A DNA stretch of 64,000 nt from Alitta virens. Taxonomy: Eukaryota > Annelida > Polychaeta > Phyllodocida > Nereididae. Position 1 is the stretch's first letter; each line of letters starts with the position of its first letter. A program made the translations under genes and the position numbers. Shown piece by piece: positions 37,986 to 62,213 of the stretch. The notes beneath the pieces were generated by a model. That model did not search any database. It was not told the DNA's origin and was given only the letters and a program-made list of their open reading frames with translations. Location: contig OW028581.1 of NCBI GenBank assembly GCA_932294295.1, positions 18,589,162 through 18,653,161 of the forward strand, given 5' to 3'.

Positions 37986-38660
37986 GTTGCCTTATTTCTA
38001 CATGGCTTGGCACCCAGCAGTAGGCAATGTCATTCCTATTCCACATTGCATCCATGATGATTGTAATTATTTATTTATTAAAACATTTTTCCAGGGTGGC
38101 TCATTCAGAGAATGTTTTTCAGTGAGGCCCTGGTTAAAATACAAAGGTATGAAATCAGTAAAATATTGAATTTTATGATTATTTTATTATTATGTCATCT
38201 AACCATGGTTACAAGGACCGGCATGTAGCTCCCTTTGTTGACCTGAAAGACCTCCATTGCAGTATAATCGGTTACATGACTTAATTCAAAAATATTACCG
38301 CCCATTGTCAGAGAACTCCAAAACAAGATATAAGAAAATATTATTTCTGGCAGTTGAGATTAAGTTCTGCTTTAATTAAAGCTCTTGGATGATATTCACA
38401 TGCAGCAAAGCATTTTCTGATTGATCACAGAATTTCAATCCCTTCTTCACCACTTACCAATGTGTTATTTGTCATAAAAGCAATCATAAACAACTGAAAC
38501 TATATTTCAGATCTTGCAACTTAGTTGTCATTTGCCAAAGCAAGTTGGAGTCAGGCGAAAAGTGACTCCCTTTGAAGTTGCCAAATAAAACCAAAGAACG
38601 CTGATATGACGAGACTTTATAAATGGCCGTTTGAAAAAACAATCATGATAATCAATGTTC
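37986..38660. other. Intergenic DNA downstream of NEK
   Basis: AT-rich sequence with no recognised feature. Confidence 0.4.
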
Positions 38661-38681
38661 ATTTTGAAACATTGCATCATA

Positions 38682-38687
38682 TTTATT
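38682..38687 (-). terminator. NEK polyadenylation signal
   Basis: TTTATT on the + strand reads AATAAA on the - strand, about 570 nt after the NEK stop codon at 39258. No earlier perfect signal was noticed on that strand. Confidence 0.45.
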
Positions 38688-39257
38688 TCATATACATGCA
38701 TCATACAAGTACATGATTATACATAGTAAGTTTATCACACATTCAAATTGTCTCCAAAGGTTTGACCCATGAAAATATATTGGAATGTCACAGCACACAT
38801 ATGTTATACATTGTAGTTGCACTTGATATATCATTGTCATTATTGTTATATAGAATTGTAGTAAGTGTCTTTGGACAGACTGTTATACTGCTGTCTTTGA
38901 ACCTCTGAAAGGTCATAAATGCTGTTTTATATAATAATTTAAGCACACTCAGCCCAGTATAAATTCATGATATGACATAATAGAAGAAATACCATTATTT
39001 CGTACAGACACATGACAATCCAACAATAAGAAACAGTTTGACAACATCATTCCCTAAATGAATATAATGTCCAATATCCAATTCAATAATGTCCAGTTTA
39101 GTGTCATGTTTCACATGTGACAAACCACAGGAAATTCACACTGAAACTAGAATATTGCTTTTAAGAATGGTCTACCATATGGCAGATAGTGTTGTGCATA
39201 GGTAATCACAGTGCGAAAGTCTTTTTACGTCATTACTCCACTGACATAGACCAGTGG

Positions 39258-42200
39258 TCACTTCGATGGTGATTTGAGTTCCAACATTTCGCTGAGAAGA
39301 TAACAAGTCTCTATGTGATCTCCTCCTGCCAATAACTGAATTTGGGGTCTGAAAAAAAAAGTTTTATAACAGATTCAGATACATGTGCATGTAATTGTAA
39401 CATAACCGCAGGAGACCTCCCTATAACAACATAGCTGAGAGTGTCAGTGATACTTCAGAAAATGTACACATTACAGCTGATTGCATTGAAGTGTAGTCAA
39501 CAGGCCACCAGTCTATTTCCAAGTGTGGCTGCCACGTCACAGGTTTGCATGCATGAGTGCCTATATCTGGCTCCCAAAATAACTATCTTATTAATTTTAA
39601 GCCGCTGCTTTACTTCATGATGATAGTTTTTTATTCAGATGATTACCAGAGGAGACTTGAATGCAATGGTGCAGATGATTAGACATAAGACACAATGAGC
39701 TAAATTTATTTGCCATATTTTGACTTCTGTTGCACAATAGGTGATCATGCCCACCCAAGCATTCACTAGTCATAACACAACTGACTAGCCGTAAATGAGC
39801 TTTGTTGAAACTCAAGAAATTAATACCATTTCTATTTATGGGCTTGACTGGGAACCACTCAAGCATGGTAAATTGTGAAATCACTAGGACACTTTTTCAA
39901 GGGGCTGATTACACTTCATTGCAATCCACTGCAAGTATGAATAAATGATAATGAATGAATGAATGAATGAAAGCAATAAAGCTTGAAAAACCAGCATAAT
40001 GTACTTACTTCAAATCTTCTTCAGTAATTCTACTCAAGTCAGATTTCCGACATCCTAGTAACTTCATACATTGCCTGAAAATGACGAGATATATATAAAA
40101 CATAAACACCAATGGCGATAAAAATATATTTTTATGAGTAATAGTATGATTATTGAGCTTTCACAATGATGCATGGTCATTCTAAAAACTGGTTTGTCCT
40201 CATAAATAATGAATTAGAGTATAACCTATCACAGCAGATGAATATAACTCGATCTCCTCCATTTGAGGCTGTGAAGTTTGAAGCTCAAGTCTCGTGATTA
40301 TTTTTCTAATACTTTTTTGATACTCACTCCTGAAGCAGATTCTTGCAGTAGTTTGATTGCATGTGATCAATTATAGTTTCATCATCAGCACTTCCTCTCT
40401 TTTTCTGTACTTCCTTAGCCATATTGACCATGTCATCCAAATCCTTGAATAACAAATTATAGGCATTAAGAAATGATATACAAAGGAAATAGTGGACATA
40501 TTGTCATAAGGCTATGCTCACTCATTCATTAATGCTCCCTTAATGATTTAAGCCTAGAAAATGTCCATAAGCATCTTTAAGCATTTTCATCTGCAGCTGT
40601 TCCTGCAACAGGCCAGCTTGGCCAATTTAGGCTATTTACTCCTCTTGCCATCTATGAATTGCACAGAGAGAGACAGAACATCTCGCTATTTAGTCATGTA
40701 TTCTTAAGTGAATGCTGATCTCACATGAAACATTTCAATATGTAATTCTATGGACTTTGTGGGGAACACATAGTTTAATATAACTATGCAATAAACCATT
40801 CGACTTTACTTTGGATTTCATCTTCAATTAACTTTAACTGGATTGTACTAAGGCTTCAGATCCTGGACCCTCACTGCCAAGCTATTTAAATTAATAAGAA
40901 ACTTCATTAAACAAAAGAAGCTTTAGTGCAACAATATGTTTAACAATCATTACAGTTTGTCCCGCATGGAATATAAACTCAATTTTCTACAATGCCCTGC
41001 AATAAATTGTCCAAGATGCCATGTGTATCTATTTGGCAAATTGTAAATAATCTGCAGTGATGCAATACTGAGAGATTAAATTCTGTTGGTTCACTGACAA
41101 ATTTGGTGGAGAAGACACAAACTTGTATGTTTGACTGTTTGAACCAGACCAAAATGGCTGCCATATATTTTACCTTTGATTTTTTAACCAGTAATATCTT
41201 TCTTAATAGAATCAATTCTTATGGTAATAGAACATCCACTACTAAAATTAATAACTTAATACGCCTACCACTCAATCAAGAACACTGTAAGTGACATGAC
41301 AATGTACACCTCTGACACATTACACTGCCATCTATGAATTGCTTATTTCTCTGTCCACAGCAATACAGCACGGGGTCACAACTTACAAGTAATTGGTTGA
41401 TTTAAAATGCATGTATATTAAAAGTCAGGGAATTACACGTTGAGCTTAATTTTTTGTGAGGAAAAATATCCGTAAAATGGCAAAATCACTTGTTGCCATG
41501 GTAACCATTGCCATGGTAACCAGAAATCACACTGCGCAGCATAACTCTGTAACATCAATGCCTGGATAAAGTTTCACAACTCACGTAAATAGTTCCCAAC
41601 ATACAGCCACTGACCATTTTTCGACAAGTGTATCCCCTTAACTGCTATCTATTTTAGTTGCACACATGTGCTCAAGACAAATTTCCCACTCCATTTAGAT
41701 TAGGAATGTAGTCCTCCTTTCAACGAAAACTACCACAACTCACTGAATCGTATTCCTCAAAGTCTTCTTCATATTCTGGAGTTTCCTCGCTTTCTGAATC
41801 GGCTGCTTCCTCTCCATCAGGGAGGTCTTCCGGTATATCTGAACACAAATAAATAACACAAAATGTGCAATGGGGAGAAAAAAGTAACACAGCCTACAGG
41901 GGGCACTACGACTGTAGCAAATAAAAGGACAATAAGATGACATCACTACACCATTGTTGCATGGATGACGTCACACTATACATGACGTCATCAAACAATA
42001 CTTATCTGCTACGGTATCAGTGACCTCTGGTGGTACTTTTTCTCCCCATTATGTGTGTATTAAAAGGACCAAGCTCTTGTTACTATTCAAGAATTGGGAA
42101 GATTACAATTATTGAATTGATCCTTTATGGAACCTACCATCGTCGCTATCTTCCGGTTCAAAATCATCTTGATAATCAGTCTCCTGTTCATCATCATCCG

Positions 42201-45200
42201 CATTACCTTTCTCATTTGAAACATTTCTTTCATAATGGGATGATCCTATATCATAATATGAAAGGAAAAAAATGAATATCAAGTCAAGATTACTTACAAC
42301 TAATTCTAATACAACTAATCATGTTACAACAAAGCAATTGCCTAAGGTGTAATTTATAATTTCTCAGTTAAGATAAGCTACAAATACACTGTACCAACAC
42401 ATACATATCCAATACAGAATGTATAATAAACTTTAATAAATTATCAATCAATTTAACCGAGTCAGATGTGGCCATACCAAGCAAGAACCCTTTTATATAT
42501 TACTCACCAAAACAAATCGTCATTGTGTGCCACAATAGACTGTTGATTGTGCAGAGAACATATTATGTATTTTATAAGAATAATTATAATTTAGTAACAT
42601 GTGACATTGCAAACATTCCATACGGAATGCAGTGCAGTTAGAAGTGTGACCAGAGAATATATATCTGGTGAGAGCACTTGTTTACTGAGCAGGTTGGCAA
42701 AGCACTGTGTTAAAGATTGTAGAGATTGCAGAAAGACATGACGACATGTTTGAATAAATATTAGGAAATTATTGACAACCATTTGCAAAAGAGCTAATAG
42801 AGTTGTTAAGTAAAAGACCAGAAGTTGTATATTATAGCTACAAAGAAATGTTAAAACTTCACACAGTACTGTATATAATCACACACTCTCCTTAATTATA
42901 CCTGAATGTTTGTGTGCTACGTGTTTCAACAACCAGGAACGGAATCTAAACTGTCGATCGCAATGCACACATACTGACACATTAGATGACTTGGATGCTG
43001 TAATTGGGGCAAAACAAAAACACCAAAAAATTGTAAAGCATGTGATTCGGTGAAGAGTAACTATCTTATCCTCCTGGTCATTACTGATGCTAATATTATA
43101 TAGGAGCTTTCAGTGGTCCCTATATAGATTATAAACTTGCAATGACATGTATGCTTTTCTTGGTGAAACATTTGTAATCTGTGTCTAACTTCTAAATTGT
43201 GTCACATATTCATGAAGATATTGAGTATATTTATTTATTATAGTGCTTTAGTGCCCTCACCTGAGACTGTATCAGAAAAGCCAGCATCGCCTGATTTCAT
43301 ACTTCTAAAAAAAAGTAGTAAGAATAAATAAATATGACACAAGGGATTTAAGTAAAAAATTTGTCATGACTGAATGGAGAATTCATTTTAATATTGTTTA
43401 ACGTCTCTCTTATTCTCCAAACATGTAACATGATATATGATAATATTGTGATTATAAAGAATCTATGCTAGTGAAACCTTTAATATTTTCTAAACCAACT
43501 TACCTTAGCAAGCCACTGTTACTTTCTGGTGATTTCAATGCGGTAAATGAATTATCTTTCAAACCTTTCATTTGACGGAGGTATTCTTTCTCTTCTATGA
43601 AAACAGCCAGCATTTCTTTCATATATGGTAAATTCAGTACTTTTTGAGCGCTGAAAATTAAAAGACTTATTTTATTGATATTTTCATGCTAAGTCCTTTA
43701 GACAACAATTGTTACTTATTATAGTTTCTAATTTGTTTTTAATTTTGTTTTATTTTTACGCTCGGCGACCAGCCTCAGTGCTGACGTTTTACTGTAATTT
43801 TTTTCCCCAAGGGTAAATAAAATGTATTCTTATTTTTATCATGCTTATAGACAGATTAATCCCTGGCAACCACTGATAGGTCCAGCAAATACTATAAAAC
43901 TCAGATATGTCCAATACTTAATACGATACCTTGGACGGTCTTCAGGATTTTTCACCAAAATAGCTTGGACTACTTCTGATAATGACTGAGAATACTGACT
44001 GGGTATTGGCTGAAAAAAATATGTATAAAGGATTTTAAAAAGTACCATCAAAAGAACTAATAATAGTTACATATTATATTTCAAAACTGAAAAACTTACT
44101 TCATATTCCCCTTTGACAATCTTGTAAAACAAACTAATGAGGTTGCTTGCATCAAATGCTGGACGCAAGGCGCAAATCTCATACAGCAAACATCCGAGTG
44201 CCTGTCAAATGTTAATGTAAATCATAATTTTTTACTGAAGTTTTTTAGTATGCGAGAAATCAAAAAAGTCTTCTAGATATTGAAATGTTCATATAGATGT
44301 AGAAAACAAGGCAAACTCTGATGTAACAAACAATCAGGCAAAATATTGCAACAGGCAGATGGGATTAAATATTTGTTTTATATCTTTAAATACAATATTA
44401 CCCATGAATAACCAAACATTGTCATAATGAAAAACACTTCATAAAATCTGTATTGACTGAGTTATTACATATAAAACAGCAATTAGTGGCATGACATACC
44501 CATAAATCGGCCTTAGAAGTGTAAGGAATGTCCTGACACATTTCTGGGCTCAGGTAACTTGGGGTTCCGACACAGGTGCTCGCTACATCTAACGTAGTAT
44601 CCATCGTTTTAGAAATTCCGAAATCACCTGGAAATACAGCACAATAACAGCTGAGATGACAAATTCAGATTACTATATATCATAAAATCTGTGAAGGTTA
44701 AAACTAGAGAGTTATTGTCTGTTACAATGTTACCTCATCTACTGCAGGCAATCAATTTAAGATGTAGTTCCATCAATAATTTTGACATATTAACAATAAA
44801 AACAGGAAAAGTGTAAACCATGAGGAATATACTCAGAAAAAGCTTTTCTGATTTGCCAATCATTTTCAATAATTCAGTTTTTACTAACCTAATTTGCAGG
44901 TTCCCTTTTTCATGAGAAAAACATTTTGAGTCTTGAGGTCTCTAGAATATTGAAAAAAAAAAAAACATTTTTTCACAAGTGCAATTTTCTCCCAGCACAA
45001 AACTAACCATTTCTCAGAAAAGCCTTAGCATACCTGTGCAATATTTTCTTTGAATGGATATACTGAACTGCCATTGTCAACTGTAGAAACCACTGAACAG
45101 AAAGAAAGATGAAGATCATTTTTATGGTGATCTTCTCAGTTCAGTTAACAAATCATACACATGGAATTTTAAAATAACCAGGAATTTTTGTCTAGGAACA

Positions 45201-46317
45201 TACCTGCATAATTTGTTTCTCAGGAAAATGTTGTGATTTCTTTTAAAAATGTAAAAAAAAAATAAATAGAATATTTCATTATAAAGCAATCAAAGAGAGG
45301 AAAAGTCAACGTTTTTATTAGAACTTCTATTGCCATAACATAACCACTTTGTGTACATTTTCTTGATGAAACAAAAAAAGGTTTTTTGCAATTTACCCTT
45401 GCCATCTCAGATATTTTCTCATCAAGAGTTCCACCATCACAGTAGTCCTGTAAAAAGTTAAATTTCATGTTTTGCGCCAGAAATTTACACATAACTTATC
45501 CAGTTGAACATTTTGGTTTTATTTAATCACAGAGAATATTTATTCAGTTAGTAACAGCTTCTTTTTTTTCTCACTTCCCAATTAGGACAATGACTTACTT
45601 GTATGTTTATGATTATAATAAATAAACTACCTGAATTATACACAGATGTGCTTCCTCTTTGTCGAAGAATGAGTCATGGAAGGCAACAATATTTGGATGT
45701 TTCAACTCTGACAATATTCTGAAGAATAATATACATGTAAAAGCTTATACAATGTCTTGTTTTATAACACAGTTTGTTGTTCATCAGTAATAATGTAATT
45801 AAGTTTTTTAATAACATACTTTTTGGCTGAAAATTAAATTAAGGATATACCTCGCTTCTCTTGACACAACTTCCTTTGTTCTGTTTTTCTTCTGGTCATC
45901 AAGTTCTATTGTTTTCAGGGCATATAATCTGAGTATAGAAAAATAGCCTTATTTGTGAAAAAAGATGTTATTCATGACAGTGGCATAAATTGCCAATAAC
46001 AAGTCAAGGTCTCCTATATCCCATGACATATTTTGCACAAATTTTTCAGCCAAATATATTTTCTGTCTGTCTACATAAAAACACCTATCATTTTAAATAT
46101 TCAGGATACCTGTGCATAATATTCATGAGCCAATTAATTATCTTGAGAAATTTATTTCTTATCCTGACAATTCCTGGTACAAAAATGTACAGTGAAATAT
46201 GGCAAGAGTTAAAACTGCGAAGTTAAAATCTCACTTTTTATTTATCTTGTGTCGCACCAAATAAACTGAACCACATGCCCCATGCCCAAGTCTTGTAACT
46301 TTTTCGTAGTCGTCCAT
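39258..46317 (-). CDS. NEK: NEK-family serine/threonine protein kinase, complete
   Basis: NEK (NIMA-related) kinases act in mitosis, centrosomes and cilia. Exons in transcription order: 46317-46235, 45928-45851, 45718-45631, 45447-45397, 45239-45204, 45092-45034, 44941-44889, 44627-44500, 44201-44100, 44009-43930, 43650-43504, 43304-43261, 42245-42138, 41838-41744, 40443-40328, 40074-40009, 39348-39258. They sum to 475 codons including the stop, all GT-AG. The kinase domain covers about residues 4-263. It has the glycine loop LGHGACGSVY, ATP-anchoring Lys33 (ALKTIE), HRDLKTQN at 131-138, DFG at 151-153, GTPSYLSPE at 170-178 and PEDRPS near 248-253, so it should be active. HRDLKTQN and GTPSYLSPE are NEK-like. 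The 210-residue tail is acidic at about 330-384, then helical. Subfamily is unclear; NEK1/3/4/5 or NEK11 types are possible. It starts at the first ATG of exon 2. Confidence 0.95.
41492..41520. promoter_or_regulatory. Tandem RFX-type X-box palindromes in a NEK intron
   Basis: GTTGCCATGGTAAC at 41492-41505 is a perfect X-box, and ATTGCCATGGTAAC follows at 41507-41520. RFX factors bind such sites at ciliary genes. The pair lies in the intron between the 13th and 14th NEK exon junctions from the start, far from the promoter. The sites are seen; the role is inferred. Confidence 0.45.
41869..42050. mobile_element. Palindromic MITE, family C, copy 1 (NEK intron)
   Basis: The ends are inverted: AATGGGGAGAAAA at 41869 against TTTTTCTCCCCATT at about 42037-42050. 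The similarity continues inward for about 50 bp (CAGGGGGCACTA against CCTCTGG, and GTAGCAAATAA against TTATCTGCTAC). Two CREs lie near the centre. It sits about 30 bp from a NEK splice acceptor. Confidence 0.65.
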
Positions 46318-46614
46318 GTCCAAATATCTGAAAAAGTATATTTTCCCTTACAATCATTGCTACAAACTGTATATTTAGATCAATCATTGGCTCAAGTCTA
46401 GAGCTGATGATTGATAAATTATTGTAAGATCACATACTACATTTGTACCGGTATGTGATAAATCTTAATTTGTCATTGAATTTCTGATATTGATATGATA
46501 TTGATAAGCAGTAAGCAGGTCTCAGCATGTTTTAGCAATTTATTAAGTCAAATTTGCTATTAACCGAATGAATAGCAATCAATGATATCGCAGATAAAAA
46601 TCCACGTACGCTAC

Positions 46615-46725
46615 CTTTCAAAATTTCTTTAATTAAGAAAGCATCGGCTGTTTCACCAAGACCCATAAAAACATCTCATCTTGTCCGCCATGATGTAAAC
46701 AAATCGACACCAAGGGCTTGTTTGT
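46615..46725 (-). other. NEK: NEK noncoding first exon with a short upstream ORF
   Basis: A donor, GAAAG then GTAGCG, ends this exon at 46615 on the - strand, and the acceptor of the coding exon is at 46328. The 5' limit is a guess. Inside, an ATG in a strong context (ATCATGGCGG) at 46691 opens a 12-codon ORF that stops at 46653, so the NEK start lies downstream of a small upstream ORF. Confidence 0.55.
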
Positions 46726-46790
46726 CTCCGCCTGTCTGATTGGTTCATTGCTAATGATCTGACCAATCGCACTCACTTACTCAATGCTGG
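46726..46790 (-). promoter_or_regulatory. Candidate NEK promoter with paired CCAAT boxes
   Basis: ATTGG at 46739-46743 and CCAAT at 46763-46767 form an opposed CCAAT pair just upstream of the inferred NEK first exon, in a locally GC-richer stretch without a TATA box. Paired CCAAT boxes are typical of NF-Y driven cell-cycle genes. The motifs are seen; the function is inferred. Confidence 0.4.
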
Positions 46791-46844
46791 TAGTTGTATG
46801 AGGTAGCCGACAGATGGCTACTGCTCGAATACACATACGACACC

Positions 46845-46922
46845 TGGAGAGAAAGAAAGAAAGAAAAAATATATATAGAGACAGAGAAAGAAGAAAGAAA
46901 GAAAGAAAAAGAAAGAAGACTA
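46845..46922. repeat. (GAAA)n purine-rich repeat
   Basis: GAAAGAAAG units are interrupted by TATATATAG, upstream of the NEK promoter. Confidence 0.9.
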
Positions 46923-47005
46923 TTAAAATCGCTGCCTGACAATGATTCATAATATTGTAGGCATATCCTTAGACCTATTTAATGACTTATTCTACTCAAG
47001 TGACG

Positions 47006-47790
47006 ACACTCGGCGACATTAAAATTCGCCGCCACATCGAGATTCGCCACTTGAAATAAAGTGCAATTGACCCTTATTAGGTGATATGAAAAATAGTTGT
47101 GAACTGAATAATAATTGTAAGTAATTAAAACGTACTTTATTAATGTTGGGTGTTAAAACGATAAACATCAGCACCAGGGATTTTGCCCGACAAATAAACA
47201 AAACGTGATAAAACATAAAATAAAAAAAACATGAAAAAAGTGGACGTATTAAAAACATTAAATGTTATAAAAATGCAGCAACCACTTGGCTCCCATGTTT
47301 TAACTTTAAACTTTAAAATCTTCTACATTAGACAATCTAAAATCCTTTGGGATATTATTGTATAACATAGCACCTGAGTATCTTAATGAGCTAAAACCAT
47401 ACTTGAGTGTTTTGAAACTAGGCTGTGCAATGGTGGTTTTTCTCATATCATATTTATGTTCTTTAAAAAAGCTGTAAAAACTACTTTCAAATGGTGGTAA
47501 ACAATTATGTTTAATCCTATGGACAATGACTAGAATGTTTGCATATAATGGCACATGGTTGTGCCATTATATGTTAATTTTTAAATTTGTACAATATTAT
47601 GATCCTGGTGGCAACATACTAGATAGAGTATATTATATGCATAATTAAACATGTATAATACATTTGTCATTCAACAACCATAGTAAATCATTCAGAAATA
47701 TGTTGAATATATATATATAATTTTGTTTTAGGGGGCGGGGAGACGAACCTCGATGTCATGGTTAATTTTAATGTCGCCGAATGTAGACTC
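47006..47790. mobile_element. Element with 45 bp terminal inverted repeats in the NEK-dynamin spacer
   Basis: CGGCGACATTAAAATT near 47011 and its reverse complement near 47765, followed inward by CATCGAGATTCG and CATCGAGGTTCG respectively, mark inverted ends about 785 bp apart. A LINE-like coding fragment lies between them, so a retroelement may have inserted into a DNA transposon. No clear target duplication was found. Confidence 0.55.
47306..47554 (-). pseudogene. LINE reverse-transcriptase C-terminal fragment
   Basis: An open - strand stretch encodes RYSGAMLYNNIPKDFR and, before it, HRIKHNCLPPFESSF. This pattern (a Gly/Ala turn, then W/YN-x-(L/I)P, then a terminal FK) is the usual end of LINE ORF2 proteins. 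The ORF is cut off upstream by a hairpin, so it is a dead fragment. Confidence 0.55.
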
Positions 47791-47817
47791 ATCCGTTTTT
47801 GCCCCTACAGCTGTAAG

Positions 47818-47823
47818 TATATA

Positions 47824-47856
<33 letters not shown>
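47818..47856. repeat. (TA)n microsatellite
   Basis: An alternating TA tract directly after a donor-like GTAAGTAT, upstream of dynamin. Confidence 0.9.
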
Positions 47857-47862
<6 letters not shown>

Positions 47863-48199
47863 TTTTTCTCATGGAAAGACAGTTTACAATACAGTCCACT
47901 ATAACTTGTGTCCACATACGATATTTTTTTTTACATTCCGTATGATAACTGTGATTAATTTTACATATATATATATAACCCCGCTTTATAGGCTAACGCA
48001 AGTATCCTATCAACAGGTAGTTAATTGATGTCTCTAATTAGCCAAATTTGAATAAGAAGTGGGGATGCGACTTTCATGGAGGACTTCGTGTATTTTTTCT
48101 TTTTCATATTTGAAAGAACTCAATTCATATGCAATTTTTAATTTTAATTAAATGGCTACTTTACTTGTGTTATAAAAATTGTTATCCAGAATATATTGG

Positions 48200-48330
48200 G
48201 ATTGTATATCCCATTGTAGCGCAATGAGTCACTCCAGTCATGTGGTTCAAGACAGTGATCATACATACGGACATACGGGGGGAACTGATGGGGAGTGGCG
48301 GGAAAATATTACTCTCTTATTTCCACATAA
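48200..48330 (+). promoter_or_regulatory. Possible dynamin promoter region
   Basis: A GC-richer stretch holds an AP-1 type TGAGTCAC at about 48226 and an E2F-like GCGGGAAAA at about 48298. It lies 200-350 nt upstream of the dynamin ATG. There is no TATA box. The assignment is tentative. Confidence 0.3.
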
Positions 48331-48435
48331 TGGGGTGAAATTAGCCGGCTTGGTGCATTTAACTGCACTTAAATATTAGGTTTCAAGTGTAAAACATTGC
48401 AAGTGGGTTAAATTTAATGTAAATATTCCTTTCAG

Positions 48436-48541
48436 GAAAACCCATATAGTGGCCCCTTGTCCAATTGATGTTGTGGGTTGACCTACTTTAGAACAGCGAG
48501 AACGGATGACTGAGTTGGGGAAGGAATAACATTTGGCAAAA
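48436..48541 (+). other. DNM: Dynamin 5' leader
   Basis: A good acceptor (TATTCCTTTCAG, ending at 48435) suggests that the ATG-bearing exon is preceded by a spliced leader exon. A candidate donor, GTAAGTAT, is at 47813. Short upstream ORFs begin at about 48468 and 48506, and both stop before the dynamin ATG. It is also possible that transcription starts inside this region. Confidence 0.4.
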
Positions 48542-61692
<13,151 letters not shown>

Positions 61693-61699
61693 GTAAGTA

Positions 61700-61945
61700 A
61701 TAGTTATATCCCGAATCGGAGGGAGGTAGCTAACATTTTTGTTGGTTATATCCCGACGCCGAAGGCAGAGCAACAAAAATGTTAGTTAACACCTGACTAT
61801 GAGGGATATAACTAACTTTACTCCATCAGGTATATTTACCAATTTGTTTGTTTGTTTTTGTTCTACTGTCTGTATTACGCGAGACAAGTTCAGTTTGCAC
61901 TCGAGAGGGAGTTAACTAACATTTTTGTTGGTTATATCCGGTTCA
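61700..61945. repeat. Cluster of alternating inverted repeats in dynamin intron 10
   Basis: TAACATTTTTGTTGGTTATA occurs on + at about 61731, in inverted form at about 61770-61815, and on + again at about 61916. It could fold on itself. It starts right after the exon 10 donor and is of unknown origin. Confidence 0.7.
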
Positions 61946-62213
61946 GAACAATAGGAAAACAGTCTAAGTGGAGCATAAGGTTCATTATTGCATTTTGATG
62001 GCAATGGGCTTTTTGTAGGTAACACAAGCAGACAGTCTAACAACTAGTGGTTGGTTTAGACTGTCTTACTTGTGGCTCCCTCTGCTCTACTAATAAGTCA
62101 ACTCAGGCTGTTCTTCTCTTGTTGACTTCAGGACTTCGAGAGACACAAATTTGTTGTTGTGATGCCTCGATATTTCTTTTAATAGAATTTAGTATTGTAC
62201 TCTCTTTGGTTTG

